Numbered from the stretch's first letter, positions 24,001 to 34,800 are shown. The stretch: DNA of 64,000 bases from Amyelois transitella (GCF_032362555.1 NC_083531.1:2728001-2792000); one strand, 5' to 3'. Numbers and translations: made by a program. Notes: generated by a model not told the origin, from the letters alone.

Positions 24001-24758
24001 AAATATATTTTCTGTCTAAATATTTAAAATGATTTTTAACCAATTTTTTTTTCTATTCTTTTTTCTTTCTCTTTTGTATTTTTGTTTTTTTTTTTTTTGT
24101 ATAGGTGCCGGGAACCACACGGCACCAATACAAAAAAGAATAGAACCACTCCATCTCTTTCCCATCCCCAACTAAGGGATTGGCTTACAAACTTGGGATT
24201 CTGTTTTAGGCAATGGGCTAGCAACCTGTCACTATTTGAATCTCAATTCTATCATTAAGCCAAATAGCTGAACGTGGCCATTCAGTCTTTTCACGACTGT
24301 TGGCTCTGTCTACCCCGCAAGGGATAAAGTCGGGACCATATATATGTATATGTTTTTTAACCAACAACCTCCCTATTGCTGTACAGTGGGTTAAAATGAT
24401 ACTCACTCGAAATATTTATTGCACTCCGGGCATTTAAAGGTATCACCATGTGACGAGATTTTATCTTTGCATGCATTCTTCATTTTCGTATTGGGAGAGA
24501 CTGCCATACGAAGATCCTGCGAAGTTAGATCATTATTAAGATATTTTGCCATATGCAAAGTAGTAGTTACGTGTCTTTGGATTCAATGGAGTCCCGGATT
24601 CTACCTACAGTTAGGTGATAATGAAAAATTAACTTTTCATATAAAAAATAAATAAATAAATACATATATGGGACAAATTAAATTAATACAGATTGAGTTA
24701 GCCATGAAGTTAGTTAGAAACTTTTTTTACGAGATACTAACTCAACGATATATACTTA

Positions 24759-24796
<38 letters not shown>

Positions 24797-27401
24797 TACT
24801 TAAGCTTCCAAAACCCAAGCCAATCAGAAAAAGTTGTTTTCTCATCATGCCCCGGCCGGGATTCGAACCCGGGACCTCCGGTGTGACAGACAAGCATAAT
24901 TTATTTCGCCACCTTGGCTGTTAAACTTACTTTCATTTCTCTATGGCCGTACACATGTTTCGCCATATCTCTCGGAGTGACAACAAGTCCACATAATTTA
25001 CAAGTGTACTTCATAAGATGACTTTCTAAGTGCGATTCAATTTCATCGTCGGGTGTGAAAGAGAGGCAGGTAGAGCACTGGGAGTGCTTCTCTTTCTGAA
25101 ACAATTGTTTTAAATCAAACCATCTCTGAAGCTTTCTACAGAACGAAAGCGGTATTTAAAAGCGAGCCCACGCAAGTTATAATAAAAAAAAAGTCTTTGG
25201 AAAACTAACAATCTTATATCTAAAAGCTTACACTAATAACAGAGTTAAGAAAATATAAATATATCCATAAATAAACACTCTCTAAATAAATATCATTATT
25301 TATTTATTATCACCGTTTTTACGATTGGTACTTACCATAGTATGAAAATCCTCATCATGTTTCTTTAAAGCAATATCAGTCTTAAACTCTATTAAACAAG
25401 ATTCGCATTTGCACAGCGCATCTTTAAAAGTGCCTAATTTAATTTCTTCTCTCATTTTCAGCATATCTTCATTGGACATTTTTGTCTCTGTAAAATATTT
25501 CTTGTGTCTCAACAAAGAAGATTCATTATCATTAATTTTGACATTAGTTTTCTTTTTTAACTTCACTTTTGCTCGGGATTTTATTTTCTGAAATAATTTT
25601 ATATCGTAAATCATACAACAAAATACATATTGATCATCTGCTTTACTGCCAGAGGGGTAGGCAGAGACTACATCTTTCTATTCTGCACTAACCCTGCAAA
25701 CTCTATTTTCTTAACAATGTATTGTGTCATACATGTTGATTACAAAGCGTCACCCGTTTAACTTCTATAATTATTTCAGGGGAACCTATCCCTTTATTGC
25801 CTGAATGTGCAATTGAGGATCCCATTCCTTCTTTCAACCTTAAAGATACTCTTTATCTACAAATGGTAAAATTTAAACTGGATTAAAATATAGCACATTT
25901 ACCTCATGCCGATGCCTTTAATAAACTTAGGATTCTTCTTTTAGACAATGGACTAGCAAACTGTCATTATTTAAATCTCAATTCCATCATTAAGCCCTGC
26001 CCTAGCTTAGCCTTTTTGAAAGTAAAATGTCTGTTACAAAGACTTTGACCAACAGTATCTATTACAAATACTGTTGGTAAAAGGTTGAGGTCAAGGTTCA
26101 AAATAGTCTGTTGCTGTCTGTGACTGTTGGTTCTGTCTACCCTTAATGGGATAAAGACATGATGAATGTGACATATGTTTACCTCATTAAAGCTATCATC
26201 ATCTGAAACACAATTAGGATTCAACTCTGACAGAGGTATATCATCATCACTGCTGGCTGGACCGCAATCGATAAAATTGTCTGTTTCATCAGTCAGATTT
26301 GAGATAATTACATCGTATGTGTCCTTGGTTGTTGTTATTAAATTTGAGAGACCATGTTTAAGATTTTCTATCTGAAAGAAGCAGAATAACAAAGTATATA
26401 ATTCATGAAATAGCTGAACGTGGCCATTCAGTCTTTTCAAGACTGTTGGCTCTGTCTACCCCGCAAGGGATATAGACGTGACCATATGTATGTATAATTC
26501 ATGATTGCATACAATTTTTTTGTATAAATGTTTTAGAATTTTATATGTATGGGTGGAGTGATCTTTATCTCTTACAGGTTCTTGAAAAGACTGAAAGGTC
26601 ACATTCTGCTAAATATCATAATATATAGAAATTTTGCATTATTTAAGTCAGTTACAAATATTATTCAACTATTACATTCCAAGGGATAGGCTTACAAACT
26701 TGGGATTCTTTTTAGGTGATGGGCTAGCAACCTGTCACTAGTTGAATCTCAATTCTAGCATTAAGCCAAATAGCTGAACGTGGCCATTCGGTCTTTTCAA
26801 GACTGTTGGCTCTGTCTACCCCGCAAGGGATATAGACGTGACCATATGTATGTATGTATTACATTTGTCCGTCCATCAGCAATATCTGTCAGCTGTTTCT
26901 GTATGGAGCAGGCTTGGTGTCGGAACAGGCTGATTTTAGACAACACAGCCTTGCACTCCCAGCAAACGTGCAGGCTGGCTGTGTCCTTGTAGAATACTTC
27001 CTGTAAAAAAAAAAATACTACATATTTAATTTTTCACAAGACATTTTCACTTCAATCCTGTGGACCTCTTGTGGAGTCATAAAAATGTGAATGTTAGGTG
27101 CATAATTTTTTTTTTTAAACTTTGGGTCTTGGTCGTTAGACAGTTAATTAAACTTTAATAATCTGTCAACAGTCCAATTGAGAGTAAATAGCCATGATTT
27201 ATAGGTGTATGCGAATGTCTCAAGTTATCAAAATTACTAAAATTTACTATATTCCCTTACCTTATAAGCCTCTTCATCGTATGATAACAGTGAATATAAA
27301 TTATTTACTCCATCAGCAAGCCGACAAAGTTGAAATAACTTCCTTTTACGACTCAAACAAGTACAACATATCGTTCTTAACACATTTTCTGAATCATGCA
27401 T
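18040..27401 (-). CDS. ZAD-C2H2 zinc-finger protein, gene B (complete)
   Basis: Eleven minus-strand exons join without a frame break into 568 residues: 27401-27261, 27000-26863, 26371-26183, 25587-25336, 25095-24931, 24516-24407, 22704-22594, 21598-21395, 19936-19825, 19010-18903 and 18216-18040. Exons 1-2 form a ZAD ([15 protein letters not shown].., then [17 protein letters not shown]), the zinc-binding dimerisation domain of insect zinc-finger-associated proteins. Exon 3 is an acidic linker. About eleven C2H2 fingers follow, and the seventh (CRAC..) has HX6H spacing. It is probably a nuclear DNA-binding regulator. The acceptor at 24517 is chosen because it alone restores the frame. An upstream acceptor at 24575 would force a stop. 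The last codons continue into the 63-bp array. Confidence 0.88.
18355..18730 (-). mobile_element. LINE 3' tail, then SINE-A 3' half
   Basis: 18355-18557 is antisense LINE sequence (CCTGACTCTTTACCAGGACA, GATCAAGATACGTTCGTCTA). 18600-18730 is SINE-A in minus orientation. Both are in the last intron of gene B. Confidence 0.75.
19025..19330 (+). mobile_element. Helitron-like element (H2) abutting a splice acceptor
   Basis: It runs from TCCTACTAATATTATAAATG to GCGGGCGGCCTCTAG|T. Its left end is 15 bases from the exon border at 19010 on the opposite strand, so the branch region of that intron is now Helitron DNA. Confidence 0.75.
19600..19800 (-). mobile_element. LINE 3' tail fragment
   Basis: Antisense AAAATCACGCCTCTTTCCCG.. 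to TTTGATCAAGATAC, followed by an (AT)n run. Same family as 36174-37733. Confidence 0.75.
20156..20586 (-). mobile_element. Inverted-repeat arm, then Helitron-like H1 element
   Basis: 20156-20312 is the reverse complement, imperfectly, of 21146-21300. 20312-20586 is an H1 element in minus orientation (TTTGCCCGCGATTTCGTCTG.. to ATTATTATAGATA). Confidence 0.65.
20645..20902 (-). mobile_element. SINE-B (tRNA-derived SINE)
   Basis: Antisense B box GGGATTCGAACCCGGGACC and antisense A box CCGCTGCGCCACAGAGGCC. Confidence 0.85.
20937..20975 (-). pseudogene. Relic of gene B exon 8 3' end
   Basis: ACTCACTTTAAGAACATC..GCGCGTGCGC mirrors the donor end of the exon at 21395 (ACTCACTTGAGAATATCGCC..GCGCGTGCGC), including a GTGAGT donor. 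Nothing upstream of it is recognisable. Confidence 0.6.
21146..21372. repeat. Right inverted-repeat arm and a 62-bp direct repeat
   Basis: 21146-21300 pairs with 20156-20312. The segment TAGTTATTAATTTAGTATC..CAAGGCACAC, or nearly so, is present twice in tandem (about 21247-21309 and 21310-21372), just before an exon. Confidence 0.7.
21738..21805 (-). pseudogene. Relic of gene B exon 7
   Basis: The minus strand reads YGKWF, stop, [11 protein letters not shown], matching the live exon's [16 protein letters not shown] (22704-22594). The CXXC is lost and an in-frame TAG is present. Confidence 0.65.
21840..22040 (-). repeat. Repeat family R, copy 3
   Basis: Antisense of family R (CCAAAGGGAAGATCTTCCGC, CCGTGAAATCTTTGCTTGCG). 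Confidence 0.65.
22149..22216. repeat. 68-bp perfect palindrome (two Helitron 3' ends)
   Basis: Arms 22149-22182 and 22183-22216 are exact reverse complements with no spacer. Each arm is the H1/H2 terminal sequence (GGACGAAGTCGCGGGCACAG, CTAGT). The left arm is only an end fragment. The right arm continues into a full element. Confidence 0.95.
22188..22576 (-). mobile_element. Helitron-like H1 element with duplicated 5' end
   Basis: It is a minus-oriented H1 from CTAGCTGTGCCCGCGACTTC to AATATTAGTACATA. About 105 bases of its 5' end are then repeated (22466-22576), with 3 against 4 GTTT units. Confidence 0.8.
22714..23164 (+). mobile_element. Helitron-like H3 element interrupted by SINE-A
   Basis: It starts CACTACATAGTATAAAA and ends GGGGCGGGTCGCTAG|T. 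The uninterrupted copy is at 30186-30376. SINE-A (-) at 22734-22986 is inserted inside, flanked by the 12-bp duplication CATAGTATAAAA (22722-22733 and 22987-22998). Confidence 0.85.
23230..23760 (+). mobile_element. LINE 3'-UTR fragment split by SINE-A
   Basis: 23230-23395 and 23695-23760 are the GAATTT-tailed LINE end. SINE-A (+) at 23425-23692 (GTGCCGTGTGGTTCCCGG to ATGTATGTATGT) separates them. Confidence 0.75.
24040..24355 (+). mobile_element. SINE-A with inverted head
   Basis: The SINE body runs forward from 24127 to 24355. Its 5' hairpin reads GGTGCCGGGAACCACACGGC, inverted relative to other copies, and is preceded by antisense SINE 5' sequence. This implies a head-to-head junction at the hairpin. 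Confidence 0.7.
24650..24893 (-). mobile_element. SINE-B with internal (TA)n expansion
   Basis: Antisense B box GGGATTCGAACCCGGGACC near 24860. A (TA) microsatellite of ~30 bases lies inside the body near 24761. It fills most of the intron between gene B exons 5 and 6. Confidence 0.8.
25905..26495 (+). mobile_element. Diverged SINE-A fragments flanking gene B exon 3
   Basis: 25905-26165 holds diverged SINE-A blocks (AAACTTAGGATTCTTCTTTT, CTACCCTTAATGGGATAAAG). 26400-26495 is a clean 3' fragment ending GACGTGACCATATGTATGTA. Confidence 0.65.
26679..26856 (+). mobile_element. SINE-A, 5'-truncated, TSD on a splice donor
   Basis: It starts within the SINE (CCAAGGGATAGGC) and ends ATGTATG. The 9-bp duplication TATTACATT lies at 26670-26678 and 26857-26865. 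The right copy overlaps the last three bases of gene B exon 2 and its GTAATA donor. Confidence 0.88.
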
Positions 27402-27920
27402 AGTATACGTTGCTTATAATTTGACTTATTTTTTAGAATAAAATACTTAATGTATTTGAAACATAAACCAAACAATCTCTATGACAAGTGACAAGACAAA
27501 AACAAAACCGAGAAACACCGACAGTGGTGCCAACTCTGTACGACGAGAAGGCACTAAATCAGTACCAAAAAGTGAATCTGTCGAGACTATGACGTGATAT
27601 CCAAAGCAGAATTTGTAAAACGCTCAATGCTTAAATCAAAAAGAAAAAGAAACACTCGGATATCGCTTTTTGGTAACAATTTAGCGCCATCCCGTCATAT
27701 AGAGTTGGCAACACTTAAGTGGTAAATAATAATGTCATGATAATGTTTATATTTTTGTGGTTTGTTTGTTTTGGTTACTGACTTGTGAAATGATAATTGA
27801 ATGAATTATTTTAAAACATATTTGTTTCTTTCTTTCTTTTCTATATTATGGCTTCCACCAGACTTTCGGTGATTCTGCCAATGTCATTTATTTCTTTATT
27901 TGGTTAAGTGTTAAAATATA

Positions 27921-28006
27921 TAGTCGCCTTTTACGACATCCGTGGGAAAGAGATGGAGTGGTCCTAGAGTTCTTTTTTGTACTGGTGCCGGGAACCACAC
28001 GGCAAT
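27921..28006 (-). mobile_element. SINE-A 5' third
   Basis: TAGTCGCCTTTTACGACATC to CCGGGAACCACACGGC, just upstream of the orphan ZAD exon. Confidence 0.8.
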
Positions 28007-28051
28007 CCCCTGTAACTAGGTACTAAAATGTATTTGATTTTGATGTCACAG

Positions 28052-28165
28052 CTACCAGGTGGTAGTGAATTCACATTATGTTGGGAATGCAACGCCTTTG
28101 TGAGGAAAGCCAAATTATTCAGGCGAAAAGCCCAGAAGATTCTAACAAGCACAGTTACTAATAAG
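28052..28165 (+). pseudogene. Orphan ZAD second-half exon
   Basis: A TCACAG acceptor, 38 open codons and an AAG/GTAAGC donor. The peptide holds FTLCWECNAFVRKAKLFRRK, matching the ZAD CWEC half in genes B and E. No first-half CXXC exon or finger exons are found nearby on this strand, so it is most likely a remnant, though the splice sites are intact. Confidence 0.65.
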
Positions 28166-30122
28166 GTAAGCTCGTCTAAACTTAAGTGTGAATAATTGTA
28201 TGAAAAGGAAAGAATTAAGAATGAGAAAGTTTAATTGACTTTTACACTAGCATACACTATGTTTTTACCAACAGATTAGCATGGAAACTTGCATTAGATG
28301 AATGTGCACCTATTCCCTTCGCCCTCTTTTAATTCATCCATGAGACAGGGATTGAAAGGCTGAACTCTAAAAAACAAGTTTGAACAGAGTACTACAATAT
28401 GAAATTTTCTCGTTTATTTTGGACTAGTAAACTTCACCTATGAAAACAAACCCATTCATATAAAAAATTTAATCACATTTTCTTAAATACCACATCTTTT
28501 TCAAAATCAATCTTCTTTTTTTTTCTACGTCACCTTTACATAATTTAAGAAAAAAATAAACAGGTTTTGGATAAATAACATAACCTATAACTTTTATAAA
28601 TTGTATAGATATTGAACGCGCCCACCACTGAGTGACAGATTATACAAACTCCCTAGCACCGCTGTCTACTTGTTATTTTAAATATTTATACTGTATATTG
28701 AATGGCAAAGCCTCCTCCGTACTAGGTTTCACTGAAAATCATGTAACTATTATAAGTATATCATACAACGCATGCATATGCTGAGTGGAAACCCTTTTGG
28801 TTGCATCATGTAATTTTTTTACACATACATACATATGGTCACGTCTATATCCCTTGCGGGGTAGACAGAGCCAACAGTCTTGAAAAGACTGAATGGCCAC
28901 ATTCAGCTATTTGGCTTAATGATAGAATTGAGATTCAAATAGACAGGTTGCTAGCCCATCGCCTAAAAAATAATCCCAATTTTTTTTTTTATTCCTATGA
29001 TATGGACAATGTAATGCTTCATTTTGCGCCAAATAATGATTTTTCTTTCTTTCTGATCACGGATCATTGTAACATGACTCGAAACGTTTATCTCGGATAT
29101 AATAAAGGTGCGCGTTTAATACCTGTAGCATTTATAATAATTATCATAACCTTTTTAAAAAAAATACCATGATTTAAGAAAAAAACGGAAATCAGTAAAG
29201 TTATACATATAATTTCATGACCTACTACTAGAAAAAATAGTGATTCACGAACTTTGAATTGGCATACGTCTTCACTCACTATTTTTAAGCTAGAGAGAGA
29301 AGACGTATACCGCTCGTACATTGCCCTACTGGTATTGATAACATATACATATATCCCTTACTGGGTAGACAAAGCGAACAGTCTGACAACGACTTAAAGA
29401 CCATGTTTAGCTGTATGGCTTAATGATGGAATTGAGATTCAAATAGTGACAGGTTGTTAGCGCATCATCTTAAAGAAGTATACCAAGTTTATTAGCCTTT
29501 CTCTTAATCTTATATATAAAATTCTCGTGTCACAATGTCCCTTCCCGTACTCCTCCGTAATGGCTTGACCGATTCTCATGAAATTTTGTGAGCACATTGA
29601 GTAGGTCTGAGAATCGGCAAATATCTATTTTTCATACCCCTTAATGATAAAGGTTGTCCACGCTTAACATTTTTTTTAACTAGAAATTACTTAAATAATT
29701 ATTTATATGACAAAACAACGTCTGCCATGACAGCTAGCTAAATAAGAAGAAGACACACAGATAGAGAAGCAGTTGGCAGACACTATGTTTATCGTCGCTA
29801 TCAGGCCAGCCCACTCAGCATACCATGCGCGACGCAGTTTTTTACAGCGCGAAAAACTATCGCTGTCTCGTTTCAGGTCATAATAAAAAGAGAAGCAAAA
29901 CTGTAGCTTTTCGCGCGATAAAAACGGCGTTCATTACAAAATTCTCTAGTTGACTAGATTGAAGACTTATCGAATAACGTATAACATATTAAATAAGTAA
30001 CTAAGTAAGAAAACTTTTACATAATAATAAAAAAAATCGCTCCTCTAATGACCTATTTGTAGAAATGCTACATAAAATATTTTACTAATTTAAATACAAC
30101 TAATTTCATCTGAAATAATTAT

Positions 30123-30189
30123 ATACGCGTTAGTGAAATCATCATACATACGAGTATATGCAATATATAATGATTTTACTAACGCGTAT
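30123..30189. repeat. 20-bp inverted repeat (hairpin)
   Basis: Arms 30123-30142 and 30170-30189 pair at 19 of 20 positions (ATACGCGTTAGTGAAATCAT) around a 27-base loop. It lies immediately before an H3 element. Confidence 0.8.
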
Positions 30190-30376
30190 GTCACTACATA
30201 GTATAAAACAAAGTCGCTATTTTAGTCTGTTTGTCTGTATGCTTAAATCTTTAAAATTACGCAACGGATTTTGATGCGGTTTTTTGTAACAGGTAGAGTG
30301 ATTCAAGAGGAAGGTTTTTATGTATAATAACATTTATAATTTTGCACCCGTGCGAAGCCGGGGCGGGTCGCTAGTA
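30186..30376 (+). mobile_element. Helitron-like H3 element, uninterrupted copy
   Basis: CACTACATAGTATAAAAC to GGCGGGTCGCTAG|T. Nearly identical to the split copy at 22714-23164. Confidence 0.8.
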
Positions 30377-30679
30377 ATTTTATAAAAACAATAGTTTTTT
30401 AAAGGAAGTGCATGTTTTTGTGAAAATTGACATTCCTATAGCTTAGATATTTCAGTAACATAATAAGAGAATAAAAAGCATTTTATAGACTTCCATTTAT
30501 ATAATAAAATTGTAACTTACCGATGTCTGTACTTTAAATTGTCAAAAACATTTTCTACAATTATTCGTTACATTTCTTATTCTTTTTCAATTAGTAACTA
30601 ATTAAACAAACATTAGAAATGCTTTAATAAAAAATATTCTTAACCAGTGTTACTGATCGGGAATACAAAGTGCCATTGT

Positions 30680-30770
30680 GTAACAGTGTTACTCATTGGG
30701 AAAACGATAGTTGCAATGTGTACCACTGCTACACAACGGGAATTTTTTTCCCATTGAGTAACAGTGTTAC
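30680..30770. repeat. 21-bp inverted repeat within a GTGTTAC-rich block
   Basis: Arms 30680-30700 and 30750-30770 pair at 19 of 21 positions (GTAACAGTGTTACTCATTGGG). Related words recur at about 30645 and 30720. Confidence 0.75.
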
Positions 30771-31117
30771 AGATCGAGGTGTGACTGAATAGGAACAAAC
30801 CGTCAAAAAGCTATATGGGAGATCTATACAAGATCAATAGGAGCCAAAAATATGAATTCTAGAATTTCTGCCTGTCTGTCTGTATGTTTGTACTCGCATC
30901 ACGCGAAAACTATTGCTCCGATTGGAATATGGTTTTCTCAGATGTGGCTTAAAAGCATAAAACTGGTATACGAAAAATTATCTCCACGATTCTAATTACC
31001 TAACCCCCCTGGTCAGCATTAAATCGAGATGGTGAGTGAACTTTTACGGCGTATGAAGTCGCCGGCAACAGCCAGTTCTAATTGGCTGATGATTAAAAAA
31101 CTACCTCTATTATATTC

Positions 31118-31887
31118 TTAATCTATAACATGTTTTTTTAAGTGTCGTTTCAATTTAGTCTTCAACGTAAACCGACTCAAACAAACATTACATTCGTAGG
31201 GTTTCTCGCCTGTGTGAGTTCTTGAATGCCTCATCAACGTACTTTTCTCAGTAAATTTTATCTTACAAACATTACATTCAAACGGTTTCTCGCCCGTATG
31301 CCGTCTCATATGCGTCTGCATGTTACCTTTGCGAGAAAACAGTTTCCGACAAACATTACATTTGAAAGGTTTCTTACCTGTATGCGTTGTCAAGTGTGCA
31401 TGTAAACTGGTCCTCTCAGAAAATCGTACATTACATACGGTACATTCAAAAGGTTTCTCACCCGTGTGAGTTCTCAAATGTCTTTTCAAAGTACATTTAT
31501 CAGCGAATCTGCTTCTACATAGATCGCATTCATAAGGTTTCTCACCCGTATGTCTTTTCATGTGTAAATCTAATTTACTCTTGGAAGTAAACCTACTTTG
31601 GCACACTGTACATACATATAAATTTTCACCTGTATGCAAGCGTAAGTGCGTTTTTAAATTGCTCCTTCTAGTAAATTGCCTTTGACAAATATTACATATG
31701 ATAAGTTTCTCACTAGTATGTGTGGTATAATGTGCTAATAATTTACTCAATTCGCTAAAATGTTTCTGGCAGACGCTACACTCGTGGGGTTTCTCGCCAT
31801 TTTGTGAAACGCGTTGAGTCTCGGGCTTCTTGTTTCTCGGGTTTCTTTCGACGCGTTTCCGTTCTTGTTGCGAATTTTGAACGCCAC
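31118..31887 (-). CDS. Gene C distal terminal exon (8 fingers)
   Basis: After a basic spacer (ERKRVERNPRNKK) come eight fingers: CSVC, CNIC, CTVC, CDLC, CTVC, CNVC, CNVC and CNVC, each CX2CX12HX3H. Almost all are joined by TGE(K)P-type linkers, and the exon ends HLKKHVID. The ATG at 31906 lies upstream of the acceptor and is probably intronic. Confidence 0.85.
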
Positions 31888-34800
31888 CTGCACCATTATT
31901 TTGCATTTAACTTCCACTAAATTATAAATAGTAAACTTCCATTAAATTAGGGCTAATAAACTTAGGATCCTTTTTTTAGGCGATGGGTTAGTCTGTCACT
32001 ATTTGAACCTTAATTCCATCATTAAGCTATACAGTTGAACGTGCCCTTCATCTTTTTGATATTGTCTGTCTGTTTGCTTTTTTCTAACGGTTGAATGACA
32101 GAGAATTCTATTAGCATTAAGTCTACCTATTGTACTATTGAGGCTCAATAAAGTTTTTAATAAATTAAAAAATAGAGACATGACGGAAAATGCAATTTCC
32201 TAAGCTGAAAGCCTTGTTATTATTGGAAATTTGAGTGACTTTCACCTCAATCTGTTTATAAGCAAGATGAAATTGTAAGGTGACGCAAGTAAGATGAAAA
32301 GTAAAAACAATTCGAATTAGTTTTACAAACAATTTATTTACAATAAAACCGGTTGTCATTCGTAATATAAAAATAGGTTTATTTGATAAATTCTAACTAA
32401 CATCATTCAACATAAAACATGTATAATTTTAAACATTAATTAATCATTTTTTACATGGATAGTAACAAATTACTTATATTATTAAGTATATTATAATTTA
32501 TAAATGTATTTTTCAATTAAAGACCTACTTAGATTTTTACTTCAGTGCCTCAAGAGATGGTCTATAAAAAATCTTACTGGGAAAGAGTAGTGATTATAAT
32601 ATGTATAGTATCCCACCCCAAGGAATACTCCATGAACAGATAATTTTTTTTACTGTTTTATTATATTTAATGATATTGTTTGATATATTCTATCTATAAT
32701 GTACCACTTTGACGTGTCTATTCAACGAACTTTTCTCTCTAAATCGACTGTGACATACAAAACATTCGTGCGGCTTCTCACCGGAATGCGATCTCATATG
32801 TTGCTGCAAATGATCTTTCCTTGAAAACATACTTTTGCAAACTTCACAATGAAAAGGTCTCTCGCCCGTATGTCGCCTCGCGTGTGTTCTCAAATTCCTC
32901 CTATCACTAAACCTTTTCTTACAAAAACTACATTCGTAAGGTTTTTCGCCGGTATGAGTCCTTAAATGTGCCTTTAAATTGGGAAGTCTGCCGAATGTTT
33001 TGTCGCAATATTCACATTTGAGGCTTTCCTTTCTTTCTGTTTCTCGTCGTTTCTCGCTGCTTTTACAGCGATTTTCTCGTTTTGATTTCCCGTTAGTAAC
33101 GCCACCTGCACGTCAATCAGTGTATGAATAATGGATAATAAACAATCGTTATTTCAATGGAAAACTTCAAAAAAAATTTGCTAGAACAAGAATCAAAGAT
33201 CTGGAGTAACCGGTGACCCTCATTAGAGAACACAAGAGTCCAACCAAACTATTAGAGATACCGATATACCGCTTTTACAAAAAATATTGAACTTGGTGGG
33301 CCGCTTCAATTGATATCAAAAATCGACGGCCTAAGGTATCTGATAAAGAACCCTCAGCTGTTCTCAGGTATATTAGGAATGTGGTAATACCCCCTTCTAT
33401 TGGCGTATGTATGGCGGTGTCAAATAAGAATATCTAATAAAATAAATCAATAAGCCCACGTTTCTACGAAAAGAATTGAACTCCTACCAAAAACATTCTG
33501 CAAAAAAAAACTGGCCAAGTCTCGACGGAACTGCTTGTTTATCTCTGAAAACTGATAAAATCCAGACAAAGTCGTGACAAGTCTAAGTTATTCCTTACTG
33601 CAATTTCATTATTACTTTAGTTAATCTTGTGTAACTTTGCTGACTAACGTATAAAGAATGTTCAATGCTTACATATTTCATTTATTGACTTACCGCTTCA
33701 GAAAAAGATAAGTTATCACTTTCACATAGAGAAATTATCACTTTTATGAACCACAAGTTTTACAATTTTCTTTATCGACAATTTTATTTGTATTTTAATT
33801 TATAATGAATTAATAATTGTAAATATTTGTTAAAAAACTAAACAAAAACAACAATCGACTTAACGTCAACGTCGTGTCCCATCAAAATCTATTGCTAAAC
33901 TGACATTTCGGCTAACAAGCTATCTTGACATAAACTGTATTTAAATGGCTTCTTCAATATTTTTTTAACCATTGACTTTTTAATTAAACCGGTCCGATAT
34001 CTTTTAAATAAAATTATGAAAAAATATGAAATTAAAATACCTATAGATTGTTATTTACTCGTTACACATTTAAAATATAATAAAGAACTGTCTTACCGCT
34101 TGAATTTTTTGGAGGCGGTATATTCATATTGTTGGCTTCTTTCAGTTTCGACGTATCCGGTTTCTGAACAGCACCATCTATCGACAAAAATGTTAAATTA
34201 CTAATATAAAGTAAGTTTATTTGTTTGTAACCTCTTTACGCGTTATCTACTTCTTGAAATTTCGCGTATAAATAATTAAAAGTCCTAAGAGACGGACATA
34301 GGTAAAAACATAGTTCTTATGGGATTTATAATAACCTAGTATATCTTTAGTAGGTAGGCTTACAAATTCGTACAGGCGAAGCTGCGGGTAAAATATAGTA
34401 ATATTATAAATGCGAAAGTAACTCAGTCTCTCTGTTTATCTGTTACGTTTTGCGCCTTAACAACTGAACCAATATTGATCACTGGTTTAGGAGTAAAATC
34501 CCAACGCGATATGGTAGCAACCTGTCACTATTAGATCTTAATTCCATCATTTGACGGCCTCTGTGGCGCAGCGGCAGTGCGCTTGTCTGTGACGTGATAC
34601 CGGTTTCCAATCCCGGCCAAGACATTATGAGAAATGAACTATTTCTGATTAGCCTCGGTCTTAGATGTTTATCTATATAAGTATTTATTATAATACAGTA
34701 GTATCTTTGAGTTAGTATCGCGCAACACGAACTCTCGAACTTACTTCGACGCTAACTCAATCTGTGTAATTTGTCCCGTATTTATTTATTTATTTATAAA

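Larger units (their letters stand above)
28166..31117. other. Gene-free interval between gene B and gene C: repeats only
   Basis: Holds SINE-A (-) pieces at 28825-28975 and 29341-29510, and an H4 Helitron-like element at about 29510-29745 (GTCACAATGTCCCTTCCCG, GACCGATTCTCATGAAATTT). It also holds a hairpin at 30123-30189, H3 at 30186-30376, an inverted repeat at 30680-30770, and a diverged Helitron-like piece at 30842-31075. The rest is AT-rich with no gene seen. Confidence 0.65.

Noticed and set aside
24575-24580. Acceptor CCAAAG for gene B exon 6
   Set aside because: Joining it to exon 5 gives a frameshift and early stop. The acceptor at 24517 restores phase with no stop.
24654-24886. 72-codon plus-strand frame with Ile-Tyr repeats
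   Set aside because: It is a (TA)n microsatellite and SINE-B antisense. The [11 protein letters not shown] end is the translated B box.
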